Source: an uncultured Eubacterium sp. (GTDB lineage: Bacteria; Bacillota; Clostridia; Peptostreptococcales; Anaerovoracaceae). From it: a DNA stretch of 5,700 bases. Under the pieces are notes generated by a model. The model saw nothing but the letters and a program-made list of their open reading frames with translations. It made no database searches and was not told where the DNA came from. The position numbers were made by a program, and so were the translations under genes. Below, in pieces: positions 1 through 5,700 of this stretch. Position 1 is the stretch's first letter. Each line of letters starts with the position of its first letter. The stretch spans positions 1-5,700 of the forward strand of contig UQNP01000115.1 in NCBI GenBank assembly GCA_900542385.1. The letters run 5' to 3'.

Positions 1-118
1 TAGAGTAATCAGGCGCATTGAATTCCATAAAAACCTCTTTTATCAGAGATGCGGCCTCGCTGAGTTTCTTTGTATCCTTCTCATCTATTCTTCGTATTTT
101 CGCTTTACTTTTTTCCAT
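1..118 (-). CDS. GNAT family N-acetyltransferase, N-terminal part only (runs off the left edge)
   Basis: Only the first 39 codons are present; the gene continues beyond base 1. The reading frame opens at the ATG complementary to 116-118 and has no stop up to the edge. It reads MEKSKAKIRRIDEKD, then an amphipathic helix (LSEAASLIKEVF) and MEFNAPDYS. The pattern 'IR-x-x-x-x-D followed by a helix ending in VFMEFxAPDYS' is the usual beginning of small GNAT acetyltransferases in Firmicutes; the acetyl-CoA-binding part would lie outside the window. The start is 20 bases past the stop of the lipid kinase on the same strand, so the two are probably co-transcribed. Only a weak purine stretch (GAAAGAG, 8 bases before the ATG) serves as ribosome binding site, which fits a downstream operon gene. 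The substrate cannot be inferred. Confidence 0.7.
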   Translation of the reverse strand, partial: MEKSKAKIRRIDEKDTKKLSEAASLIKEVFMEFNAPDYS

Positions 119-138
119 ACTGACGTCTCTTTCTACTT

Positions 139-1092
139 TCAGACAAGCTTTGGAACGATGAATCGAAAAGCTTTCGGCATTATAGAAAATTCTATTTTCT
201 TCTGAGTCGTTATTTCTCCATCGGTACAGAGCCTGAGACTCTCTCCGTTTGCCGTGACGGTAAGAGTCTTTTCCCTGCTGTACCTTATGATATCTCTCTC
301 TGTCATTTTCTTTTTTTCCAGATGAGTTCCCTTTGCATAGCTCGGAAACAGCGCTACGAAAAATCTTCTCGTCACGTTTCTTACTACACTTACATCCATA
401 AACCCGTCATCAAGCTCGCAGTACGGCACTCCTTTTACTCCGCCACCGCAGTAACATCCGTTAGCTATAGCTATGAGAAGTATTTTCTCATCCACGATAT
501 CTCCGTCAGCATACTCTATTTTCAGATCGGCGCCTTTTTTCTTTATAAGTATGACAAACACAGACAGAAGGTATGCAAAAGACCCTTTCACCGCCGGTAT
601 ACGTTTTATCCTCGACGTAAGATCCACCACATTGCAGTCAAAACCTATGTTGAACATATTGGCGCAATGGCCTTCCATAATTTTGTTATTGTAAATCGCG
701 CGGTATTTTATAGCATCGCTGTACACTGATTTTCCTGATATCTGGCAGTCTATATCCTTAAAATCCGAAACCTTACCGTAATTTCTTATGTAATCGTTGC
801 CTGTTCCTCTCGGCACAGCTCCTATCTCCACGTTTTCATAACCTATGCTTCCGTTGACGATCTCGTTGATCGTACCGTCTCCGCCGCATCCGTATATCCT
901 CAATGCTTCACTTTTTCCCTTGTATTCAGAACAAAGTCTCGAAGTATAACGCTTAGCGTCGCCTTCTCCTTTAGTGTGATATATTTCAGCATCGATACCG
1001 CAGCGCAAAGCCGCTGATTTTATCTTACCTGTAAGCTTTCTGATACTCCTGCTGCTTCCTGAATTCGGATTCATTATAAATACATACTTCAT
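139..1092 (-). CDS. YegS/BmrU/DgkB-type diacylglycerol (lipid) kinase family protein
   Basis: A 317-residue protein of the DAGK_cat family, which phosphorylates diacylglycerol or a related lipid using ATP at the inner face of the membrane. In Gram-positives this can recycle diacylglycerol from lipoteichoic acid synthesis to phosphatidic acid. The family motifs appear in order: NPNSG (residues 8-12), the nucleotide-binding GGDGTINEIVNG (70-81), PRGTGNDYIR (94-103), NIGFDCNV (148-155), the glycine-rich NGCYCGGG (211-218) leading to LDDGFMDV (227-234), and the C-terminal DGE (291-293), whose Glu corresponds to the catalytic acidic residue in DgkB. Length is normal (about 300) and nothing essential is missing. 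The start is supported by GGAGGA at 1097-1102, five bases before the ATG. It is divergent from the aminopeptidase and is followed at 20 bases by a GNAT gene. The true lipid substrate is unproven, since YegS-like members differ in preference. I saw no convincing minus-strand promoter in the spacer. Confidence 0.93.
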   Translation of the reverse strand: MKYVFIMNPNSGSSRSIRKLTGKIKSAALRCGIDAEIYHTKGEGDAKRYTSRLCSEYKGKSEALRIYGCGGDGTINEIVNGSIGYENVEIGAVPRGTGNDYIRNYGKVSDFKDIDCQISGKSVYSDAIKYRAIYNNKIMEGHCANMFNIGFDCNVVDLTSRIKRIPAVKGSFAYLLSVFVILIKKKGADLKIEYADGDIVDEKILLIAIANGCYCGGGVKGVPYCELDDGFMDVSVVRNVTRRFFVALFPSYAKGTHLEKKKMTERDIIRYSREKTLTVTANGESLRLCTDGEITTQKKIEFSIMPKAFRFIVPKLV

Positions 1093-1113
1093 CGATTCCT
1101 CCGTATATCCCCT

Positions 1114-1141
1114 TTTAAAAATACCATATTAAGGGTATAAT
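1114..1141 (+). promoter_or_regulatory. Probable sigma-A promoter of the M29 aminopeptidase gene
   Basis: A perfect TATAAT lies at 1136-1141 in the 95-base spacer between the divergent lipid kinase and aminopeptidase genes. Upstream, TTTAAA at 1114-1119 (4 of 6 matches to TTGACA) is at a 16-base spacing. Transcription would begin near 1148, giving a leader of about 40 bases that ends in the strong AAGGAGG at 1175-1181, six bases before the ATG. The weak -35 is the main doubt. Confidence 0.55.
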
Positions 1142-1187
1142 ACGCTATAGAAATCGAAAAAATTTACATATATTAAGGAGGTATTTT

Positions 1188-2297
1188 ATGGATCCAAGGA
1201 TAAAAAAGCTTGCCGATCTTCTCGTAGATTATTCCTGCGATGTTCAGAAAGGCGAAAAAGTACTGATAGACTATGAGGGAGACTGCTGCAAAGATCTGGT
1301 GCGCCAGATAGTTAAAAACGTATACGCAAAGGGCGGGATGCCTTACGTTGAAATAAAAGATTCATCTATCACCCGTGAAATCCTGCTTGAGTGCAGCGAG
1401 GAGCAGATCGAATTCCTCAACGAATGTAAACTGGCTCAGATGAAAGGAATGCAGTGCTATATAGCGATACGCGCAGGCAGCAATACTTCAGAGCTTTCCG
1501 ATGTACCGGCCGACAAGCTGAATATGTACTACAGACTGACAGCTCCTACCCTCGACTACCGCGTCAATGAAACTAAATGGGTAGTTTTAAGATATCCTAA
1601 CAATTCCATGGCACAGCTTGCAGGAAGCAGCCTTGAAGCATTTGAGGATTTCTATTTCGATGTCTGCACTCTTGACTACCGCAGGATGAGCAGAGCCATG
1701 GATTCTCTCGTAGCTCTCATGGAAAAGACCGATAAAGTCAGAATAACCGGACCTGGTACAGACCTCACTTTCTCCATAAAAGGCATACCTGCCGTAAAAT
1801 GCGGAGGTGAACGAAATATACCTGACGGCGAAGTTTATACAGCGCCTGTAAAAGATTCCATGAACGGCATCATTTCCTACAACACACCATCGGAAGAACA
1901 GGGATTCACTTATGAAAATATAGTTTTTGAAATAAAAGACGGTAAAATAATCAAAGCGGAATCAAATGATGATGAAAGGATAAACGCTCTTCTGGACACA
2001 GATAAAGGCTCCAGATACTTCGGTGAATTCGCTCTCGGCGTAAATCCTTATATTCTCAGTCCTATGAAAGATACTCTCTTTGACGAAAAGATATGCGGCA
2101 GTTTCCATCTTACCCCGGGCGCATCCTATGAGGACGCTCCTAACGGCAATAAATCCGCAGTTCACTGGGATCTCGTAATGATACAGCGTCCGGAGTACGG
2201 CGGCGGTGAAATTTACTTCGATGATGTTCTCATCAGAAAAGACGGCATTTTCACCCTGCCTGAACTTGAATGTCTCAACCCGGAAAAGCTTAAATAA
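1188..2297 (+). CDS. M29 family metallo-aminopeptidase (AmpS/PepS/AmpT-like)
   Basis: A 369-residue cytoplasmic enzyme expected to remove N-terminal amino acids from peptides using two divalent metal ions (peptidase family M29, COG2309). The N-terminal half (1-175) has the usual opening 'IKKLADLLVDYSCDVQKGEKV'-like helix and strand. The C-terminal half carries the metal site: E215 in GEVYTAPV, E280 in FGEFALGVNP, H307 in SFHLTPG, and H326/D328 in AVHWDLVMI. Y314 in GASY sits seven residues after H307, where the family's catalytic Tyr lies. All expected ligands appear present, so it should be active. It is about 40 residues shorter than the roughly 410-residue thermophilic and staphylococcal enzymes, with a shorter stretch between H307 and H326; no frameshift is seen. 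AAGGAGG at 1175-1181 fixes the start. It has its own promoter and ends 19 bases before a terminator hairpin, so it is probably monocistronic and likely a housekeeping peptide-utilisation gene. Confidence 0.93.
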   Translation: MDPRIKKLADLLVDYSCDVQKGEKVLIDYEGDCCKDLVRQIVKNVYAKGGMPYVEIKDSSITREILLECSEEQIEFLNECKLAQMKGMQCYIAIRAGSNTSELSDVPADKLNMYYRLTAPTLDYRVNETKWVVLRYPNNSMAQLAGSSLEAFEDFYFDVCTLDYRRMSRAMDSLVALMEKTDKVRITGPGTDLTFSIKGIPAVKCGGERNIPDGEVYTAPVKDSMNGIISYNTPSEEQGFTYENIVFEIKDGKIIKAESNDDERINALLDTDKGSRYFGEFALGVNPYILSPMKDTLFDEKICGSFHLTPGASYEDAPNGNKSAVHWDLVMIQRPEYGGGEIYFDDVLIRKDGIFTLPELECLNPEKLK

Positions 2298-2316
2298 CAA
2301 AACCGCTCATACGCAT

Positions 2317-2369
2317 AAAAATTCCCCGCAGTCCGCGTCCTCATTTACGCCGTCTTACGGGGAATTTTT
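2317..2369. terminator. Bidirectional rho-independent terminator between convergent genes
   Basis: AAAAATTCCCCG (2317-2328) and CGGGGAATTTTT (2358-2369) are perfect 12-base complements. The G/C core flanked by A on one side and T on the other gives a U-run after the stem on either strand. It begins 19 bases after the aminopeptidase stop and lies 57 bases past the stop of the convergent cohesin-protein gene, so it can serve both. The 29-base loop is unusually long, but contains an inner 4-bp pairing, GCGT (2335-2338) with ACGC (2347-2350). Confidence 0.85.
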
Positions 2370-2426
2370 GTGGTATATTGTTAGATCTTGATTTCAAAAT
2401 TATGATCGGTTTTAAGCCCTTGATAT

Positions 2427-3146
2427 CTAATTATCTTCAGACTCATCTTCAACGCCTGCGTGAACACCTCGTCCTGCATCTTCTCCTGCCTTTCCTGATC
2501 TTTTCTTTTTCATCAGTACTGCGATTATTACAGCTATTATTACGATCAGTACCGCCGCAGATATGATCAGTACTGCCGTCGTATTCACAGTGCTTTCTCC
2601 TTCGTCACCCTTTTCATCAACACCTTTGACAGTAGTATTCTCTACAGGCTCGTCAGGAGAACGAGTCTCTGTTATGAGTTCATTGGAATCCGCATTTCCT
2701 GAAATATTTATAGTCTTTGCCGCAGAAGGATTGTCAAGAGGCGTCTCATCGACGCTGTACATTTCATTTGTCGTAACATTTATATCAGTGCTTCCTTCAG
2801 AAACTGCCTGAAACTTTATATTAAACGTCACCGAGCCGGTTCCAGCTTCCTTAAGCTGTATATACCCGGTGTTTCCGCTGCTGCTTCCACCGGATATATA
2901 CGTAAGCTTATTCGTATCGTAAGTCATCTGTCCGTCTACACGCCCTATATTATCTCCGCTGTAAGCTACGGTGACGGTAAATGTGTCTCCGCCGTTCACG
3001 CTGTCTCCGCCGGATATAGATACTTTCCCCGCTGCAAAACTTTCAGGAGTCATCAGAGGTATCAGAAACGCCATAACTATAAGAAAGGCTATTATCTTTC
3101 TAAGAGTTTTTTCCAATATGATGTCCTTTTTTTCGTTATAAGTCAT
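2427..3146 (-). CDS. Membrane-anchored cohesin domain-containing protein
   Basis: A 239-residue exported protein. Residues 1-38 form a signal peptide: a basic start, the hydrophobic core IAFLIVMAFLIPLM (19-32), and SFA before a likely cleavage after A38. Residues 41-150 resemble a cohesin fold: KVSISGGDSVNGGDTFTVTV, then VDGQMTYDTNKLTYISG (70-86), with further beta strands to about 150. The stretch 151-189 is acidic, Thr/Glu/Pro-rich and probably unstructured. Residues 190-212 are one membrane helix, followed by KKKR and a 27-residue tail ending in DESEDN, so the cohesin domain should face outward and the tail the cytoplasm. No LPxTG motif precedes the helix, so sortase anchoring is unlikely. 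AAAGGAG at 3153-3159, six bases before the ATG, supports the start. It lies 48 bases downstream of the SH3b hydrolase gene with no terminator or clear promoter between, so it is probably co-transcribed. Cohesins classically bind dockerins; the ligand here is unknown. Confidence 0.85.
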   Translation of the reverse strand: MTYNEKKDIILEKTLRKIIAFLIVMAFLIPLMTPESFAAGKVSISGGDSVNGGDTFTVTVAYSGDNIGRVDGQMTYDTNKLTYISGGSSSGNTGYIQLKEAGTGSVTFNIKFQAVSEGSTDINVTTNEMYSVDETPLDNPSAAKTINISGNADSNELITETRSPDEPVENTTVKGVDEKGDEGESTVNTTAVLIISAAVLIVIIAVIIAVLMKKKRSGKAGEDAGRGVHAGVEDESEDN

Positions 3147-3194
3147 TATTAACTCCTTTCAAATTCTCTCCAATCCGCACTTTACATAATATTT

Positions 3195-5486
3195 TTATGG
3201 CAAAACGCATGGAGTAGAAGGCATATTCGTATATACAGGGATCTCAAAAGTTGCCGCATAACTGGAATTGCCTGTAAATGCCTTCTTCACTATGCTTCCT
3301 TCGCTGAGAGCTCCTGCAACATTAGTCATATACTGATGCTTGCCTATATTGGAAACTCCATTCTTGACGTTGAACTTCTTAGTATAGTATGTATCCTGAT
3401 TCTTCGAAACATACTGGGATGAATAAAATTCTGCGCCGCCCTTTATAGATTTATACACGCTGTTCCACGGTCTCGAATACGAGCCTGACTGAGAAGCATA
3501 CCAGAGACCCTGCTCTATCTTGTTTCTCGAAGCTGTAGTATAGGCACCGACATTGAAGAAGTTGTAATATCCTTTATATGAGCCGTAATTTCCTGAAATC
3601 AGTCCGCTGGTGCCTTTAGTACCCTGTTCCTGTACTATCATGGCAGCAAGAACGTTAGGATTTACATTCGCAGCTTTTCCCGCATCATTTATAAGCGATG
3701 CAAAAGATGAATATCCGCCGCCGGGCTTTCTCGTCTCCATGAAAGTTCCCTTTACTACCGCTGCAACTGTATTCGCATTCTGAGTGCTGCTGTCATATTT
3801 ATGAGTCATAAACTGATATATCCCATTATCGTTCAGGAAATTTCTCGGATCCATATAGTACGCCACTACCTGGCTGCTGGCTGCATACCAATTCCCATCG
3901 AACTTAGTCCAAGCTCCTGTAGATGAATTATATGATCCGGATGCCGTAGATCTGTATGATACAGGTGAAGAACTGCTTACAAGATTAGTACCCAAATTCT
4001 TCGTTTCTGCTGAAAGTGCCTGTGACCAGCTGCATCCCACATTAACTGCCTTGAATGTCCAGTTAGGATATGCTGCATGCAGCGCGCGAAGTCCCGGCTT
4101 ATAAGATTCAGGGAATCCCTGTGCTGTCATATATGCCTCAAATTCACTGTCCGAATTCACCGTCTGCACTTTCACATAATCCGAACATATATACCCTGCC
4201 TGCTTTGAGCTGAACTGATACTTATACCATACTTTACCGTTTTTATCCTTTGAAGATCCGGTTATCGTTACCGAAGATCCTTTAGCGAGAGTTCCGAGCT
4301 TGCTGTATGAAGTGCCCGGACCGCTTCTTACATTAAGCGGGCTGCTTGAAGTTGTCACAGTTCCCAGCTGGAATGTTATAGGTCCTGTAGTTTCGTCACT
4401 TCCGGAATCTCCTGAAGATCCGCTGTTTTCAGTCACCTTTACATATACAGATGAAACATAGCCTGTTTTGCCGTTATATGTAAGCTTGTACCATATTACT
4501 CCAGAGCTGTCTGTCGCCTGTCCCGTAATAGTAAAAGTCTTACCCTTTGCCAATGAGCCTATCCTGCTGTAGCTTGCTCCCGCACCGCTTCTTACAATTA
4601 AAGGATCGTTTTTAGTGTTTACCGTTCCTTTGCTTCCTGTAACGTCAGAACCCGAGGATCCTGAAGAGCCGGAAGATGATCCCGTCACCTTTACATATGC
4701 AGACGAAACATAGCCTGTCTTGCCGTTATATGTAAGTTTGTACCACACGACCCCAAGAGAATCCGTTGTCTGTCCTGTTATCGTAAAAGTCTTACCCTTT
4801 GCCATCGAGCCTATCTTGCTGTACTTTGAGCCCGGACCGCTTCTTACAATTAAAGGATCGCTTTTAGTACTCACTGTCCCTTTGCTTCCTGTAACGTCAG
4901 AGCTTGAGGATCCTGAGGAGCCGGAGGATGTGGATGAAGTTTTTACATATAATGAAGAAACATACCCCGTCTTACCGTTGAAAGTAAGTCGGTACCAGGT
5001 AACTCCCGAAGAATCAGTGGATTTTCCCGTTATATTAAACGTCTTTCCCTTTGCCATAGATCCCAGTTTATTATAACTTGATCCGGGACCGCTCCTTACT
5101 ATGAGAGGATCTTTTTTGGTATTTACCGTACCTTTTAAATTGGAGATCGAGGTTACAGTAGGTTGTTTTATGTTAACGTATTTCGATGAAACATAACCGT
5201 TTTTCGAATTGTATTTAAGCTTATACCAGGTGACTCCTGACTTGTCTTTTGCACTGCCCAGAACTGTAAAAGTCTTACCCTTTGCAAGGGAGCCGATTTT
5301 TGAATAGTTCGTTCCGGCTCCGGACCTTATATTCAGCTTGCTTGCTGTGACTACGCCGGTTTCACCTGTAGCGTAAACCCTGCTGTCACCTCCTATAGAC
5401 AGTACAGAAAACACAGAAAAAAACACCATTGCTGCAACCAAAACAGTCATTAACTTTTTAGATACGCCTTTTATATTGGTTGACAT
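3195..5486 (-). CDS. Secreted SH3b-repeat peptidoglycan hydrolase with C-terminal glucosaminidase-like domain
   Basis: A 763-residue exported autolysin-like protein. Signal peptide: residues 1-39, with hydrophobic core 12-31 and VYA before the likely cleavage at A39/T40. Five bacterial SH3 (SH3b) domains follow at about 43-106, 119-182, 203-267, 287-351 and 375-440. Each carries LxVRSGxGxxYxxxG or LNIRSG, then AKGKTFTITG, WYKL and GYVSSxYVKV-type motifs; such domains usually bind peptidoglycan. Ser/Gly-rich linkers (183-200, 268-284, 353-368) separate the middle ones. Residues 447-760 match the clostridial glucosaminidase-type catalytic region (PF01832-like): FPESYKPGLRALHAAYPNW, YYMDPRNFLND (543-553), VLAAMIVQEQG (612-622, E620 the likely catalytic acid) and YYNFFNVGAY (640-649). 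It probably cuts the GlcNAc-MurNAc glycan strand during wall growth or cell separation. The last residues, IPVYTNMPSTPCVLP, form a short tail. AAGGAGG at 5492-5498 supports the start. First gene of an operon with the cohesin protein. The bond cleaved is inferred. Confidence 0.92.
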   Translation of the reverse strand: MSTNIKGVSKKLMTVLVAAMVFFSVFSVLSIGGDSRVYATGETGVVTASKLNIRSGAGTNYSKIGSLAKGKTFTVLGSAKDKSGVTWYKLKYNSKNGYVSSKYVNIKQPTVTSISNLKGTVNTKKDPLIVRSGPGSSYNKLGSMAKGKTFNITGKSTDSSGVTWYRLTFNGKTGYVSSLYVKTSSTSSGSSGSSSSDVTGSKGTVSTKSDPLIVRSGPGSKYSKIGSMAKGKTFTITGQTTDSLGVVWYKLTYNGKTGYVSSAYVKVTGSSSGSSGSSGSDVTGSKGTVNTKNDPLIVRSGAGASYSRIGSLAKGKTFTITGQATDSSGVIWYKLTYNGKTGYVSSVYVKVTENSGSSGDSGSDETTGPITFQLGTVTTSSSPLNVRSGPGTSYSKLGTLAKGSSVTITGSSKDKNGKVWYKYQFSSKQAGYICSDYVKVQTVNSDSEFEAYMTAQGFPESYKPGLRALHAAYPNWTFKAVNVGCSWSQALSAETKNLGTNLVSSSSPVSYRSTASGSYNSSTGAWTKFDGNWYAASSQVVAYYMDPRNFLNDNGIYQFMTHKYDSSTQNANTVAAVVKGTFMETRKPGGGYSSFASLINDAGKAANVNPNVLAAMIVQEQGTKGTSGLISGNYGSYKGYYNFFNVGAYTTASRNKIEQGLWYASQSGSYSRPWNSVYKSIKGGAEFYSSQYVSKNQDTYYTKKFNVKNGVSNIGKHQYMTNVAGALSEGSIVKKAFTGNSSYAATFEIPVYTNMPSTPCVLP
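4377..5132 (-). repeat. Three tandem 252-bp units encoding SH3b domains 2-4 of the hydrolase
   Basis: Units begin at about 5132, 4880 and 4628 (minus strand), an exact 252-base (84-codon) period covering one SH3b domain plus its Ser/Gly linker. Units 2 and 3 are very alike at the base level, sharing runs such as CTTCTTACAATTAAAGGATC (4590-4609 and 4842-4861) and CTTTGCTTCCTGTAACGTCAG in the linker. Unit 1 (SH3b-2) is more diverged, and the third linker (about residues 352-370) has also drifted. The outer SH3b domains 1 and 5 are off this period (76- and 88-residue steps), so they are older copies. This indicates internal duplication of domain-plus-linker. Confidence 0.85.
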
Positions 5487-5534
5487 AATTACCTCCTTGT
5501 CTACTGTGTTTTTTGATGATTTTTTGTTCTTTTA

Positions 5535-5551
5535 TATGCTTGCTTAGCATA
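5535..5551 (-). other. Small hairpin at the 5' end of the hydrolase-operon transcript
   Basis: On the minus strand, TATGCT (5551-5546), loop AAGCA, AGCATA (5540-5535) form a perfect 6-bp stem with a 5-base loop. It lies exactly where transcription from the upstream promoter is expected to begin. It could protect the mRNA 5' end or, as DNA, act as a small operator overlapping +1. The stem is short, so chance is possible. Confidence 0.4.
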
Positions 5552-5554
5552 GAG

Positions 5555-5583
5555 ATTATATCCTATAAACGTTGAAAAGTCAA
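5555..5583 (-). promoter_or_regulatory. Strong sigma-A promoter of the SH3b hydrolase-cohesin operon
   Basis: Read on the minus strand, TTGACT (5583-5578, 5 of 6 to consensus) is followed by a 17-base spacer and a perfect TATAAT (5560-5555). Transcription should start near 5548-5550, giving a leader of about 62 bases that is A-rich and ends in AAGGAGGTAATT before the ATG. Spacing and sequence are close to ideal, implying strong basal expression unless an upstream regulator intervenes. Confidence 0.85.
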
Positions 5584-5616
5584 TATGTTCAGCGATTTAT
5601 ACTTAAATATTTAACA

Positions 5617-5646
5617 TTGATTTTTCACTAAATTTTTACCTATATT
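5617..5646 (+). promoter_or_regulatory. Possible divergent plus-strand promoter at the right edge
   Basis: TTGATT (5617-5622) and TATATT (5641-5646), 18 bases apart, match consensus at 4 and 5 of 6 positions. The start would be near 5653. A short open frame, GTG at 5667 or ATG at 5673 (MIKKYTRRF), runs off the window, but has no recognisable ribosome binding site. The region is very A/T-rich, so such matches arise easily by chance. The rest of 5487-5700 shows no gene. Confidence 0.3.
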
Positions 5647-5700
5647 TCTGCATTTATGTATATTACGTGAAAATGATTAAAAAATACACCCGTAGATTTC

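Noticed and set aside
322..729. Plus-strand open frames of 135 and 73 codons inside the lipid kinase gene
   Set aside because: They lie antisense to a gene with clear family motifs, and their translations look like no protein family.
1962..2300. Minus-strand open frame of 112 codons opposite the end of the aminopeptidase gene
   Set aside because: It lies fully opposite conserved M29 coding sequence and its product has no recognisable motif.
2206..2566. Two plus-strand open frames across the convergent intergenic region and the cohesin-gene end
   Set aside because: Both overlap real genes, span the terminator or the antisense of a membrane helix, and show no family resemblance.
2512..2576. 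ATCAGTACYGC occurring three times within 65 bases, a possible protein-binding iteron
   Set aside because: The spacings of 33 and 21 bases are multiples of three and the motif encodes Ala-Val-Leu-Ile/Met of the membrane helix, so it is explained by repetitive coding.
2563..2811. Plus-strand open frame of 82 codons within the cohesin-protein gene
   Set aside because: It is antisense to the Thr/Glu-rich linker and cohesin domain; the Ser/Val-rich translation is a typical shadow.
4720..5076. Plus-strand open frame of 118 codons across the SH3b repeats
   Set aside because: Its apparent internal repeats are the mirror of the SH3b tandem units on the other strand.
3195..5486. Dockerin module in the hydrolase that could bind the neighbouring cohesin
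   Set aside because: No paired DxNxDG-type calcium loops are present; MDPRNFLNDNG belongs to the glucosaminidase-like region.
5487..5550. Short leader open frame starting at the ATG at 5550 in the hydrolase mRNA leader
   Set aside because: The ATG lies at or upstream of the predicted transcript start, has no ribosome binding site, and the frame runs out of phase into the hydrolase start.

Overview
The window looks like chromosomal DNA from a low-to-moderate-GC, Gram-positive anaerobe of the class Clostridia (Eubacteriales). Three things suggest this: strong AAGGAGG-type ribosome binding sites; near-consensus sigma-A promoters (TTGACT-17-TATAAT); and the gene families present, namely an M29 aminopeptidase of the short clostridial type, a YegS/DgkB-type lipid kinase, an exported multi-SH3b glucosaminidase and a cohesin-like membrane protein. 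The exact genus cannot be read from the sequence; an Anaerovoracaceae/Mogibacterium-like host-associated organism is only a guess.

Layout from left to right. On the minus strand, a diacylglycerol-kinase-like lipid kinase (139-1092) is followed 20 bases downstream by the start of a GNAT acetyltransferase that leaves the window at base 1; the two probably form one transcript. A 95-base divergent spacer (1093-1187) holds a perfect TATAAT for the plus-strand gene. That gene is an M29 metallo-aminopeptidase (1188-2297), apparently monocistronic. A perfect 12-bp A/T-flanked hairpin (2317-2369) lies between the aminopeptidase and the convergent minus-strand operon and can terminate transcription from both sides.

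The right half is a two-gene minus-strand operon for exported envelope proteins. It is driven by a very good promoter at 5555-5583 whose transcript starts with a small hairpin. The first gene (3195-5486) encodes a 763-residue secreted peptidoglycan hydrolase with a signal peptide, five SH3b cell-wall-binding domains and a C-terminal glucosaminidase-like catalytic domain. The middle three SH3b units form a 252-bp tandem repeat in the DNA. The second gene (2427-3146), 48 bases downstream, encodes a signal peptide, one cohesin-like beta domain, an acidic linker, one membrane helix and a charged cytoplasmic tail. The pair suggests a secreted wall hydrolase co-expressed with a membrane-anchored adhesion or docking protein, but no dockerin is visible here.

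The right-hand 214 bases (5487-5700) are non-coding apart from a possible divergent gene start at the very edge. Every gene falls into a recognisable family. I see no CRISPR, tRNA, rRNA, insertion sequence or phage feature, and no clearly new system. The most interesting items are the autolysin/cohesin pairing and the internal SH3b repeat array.
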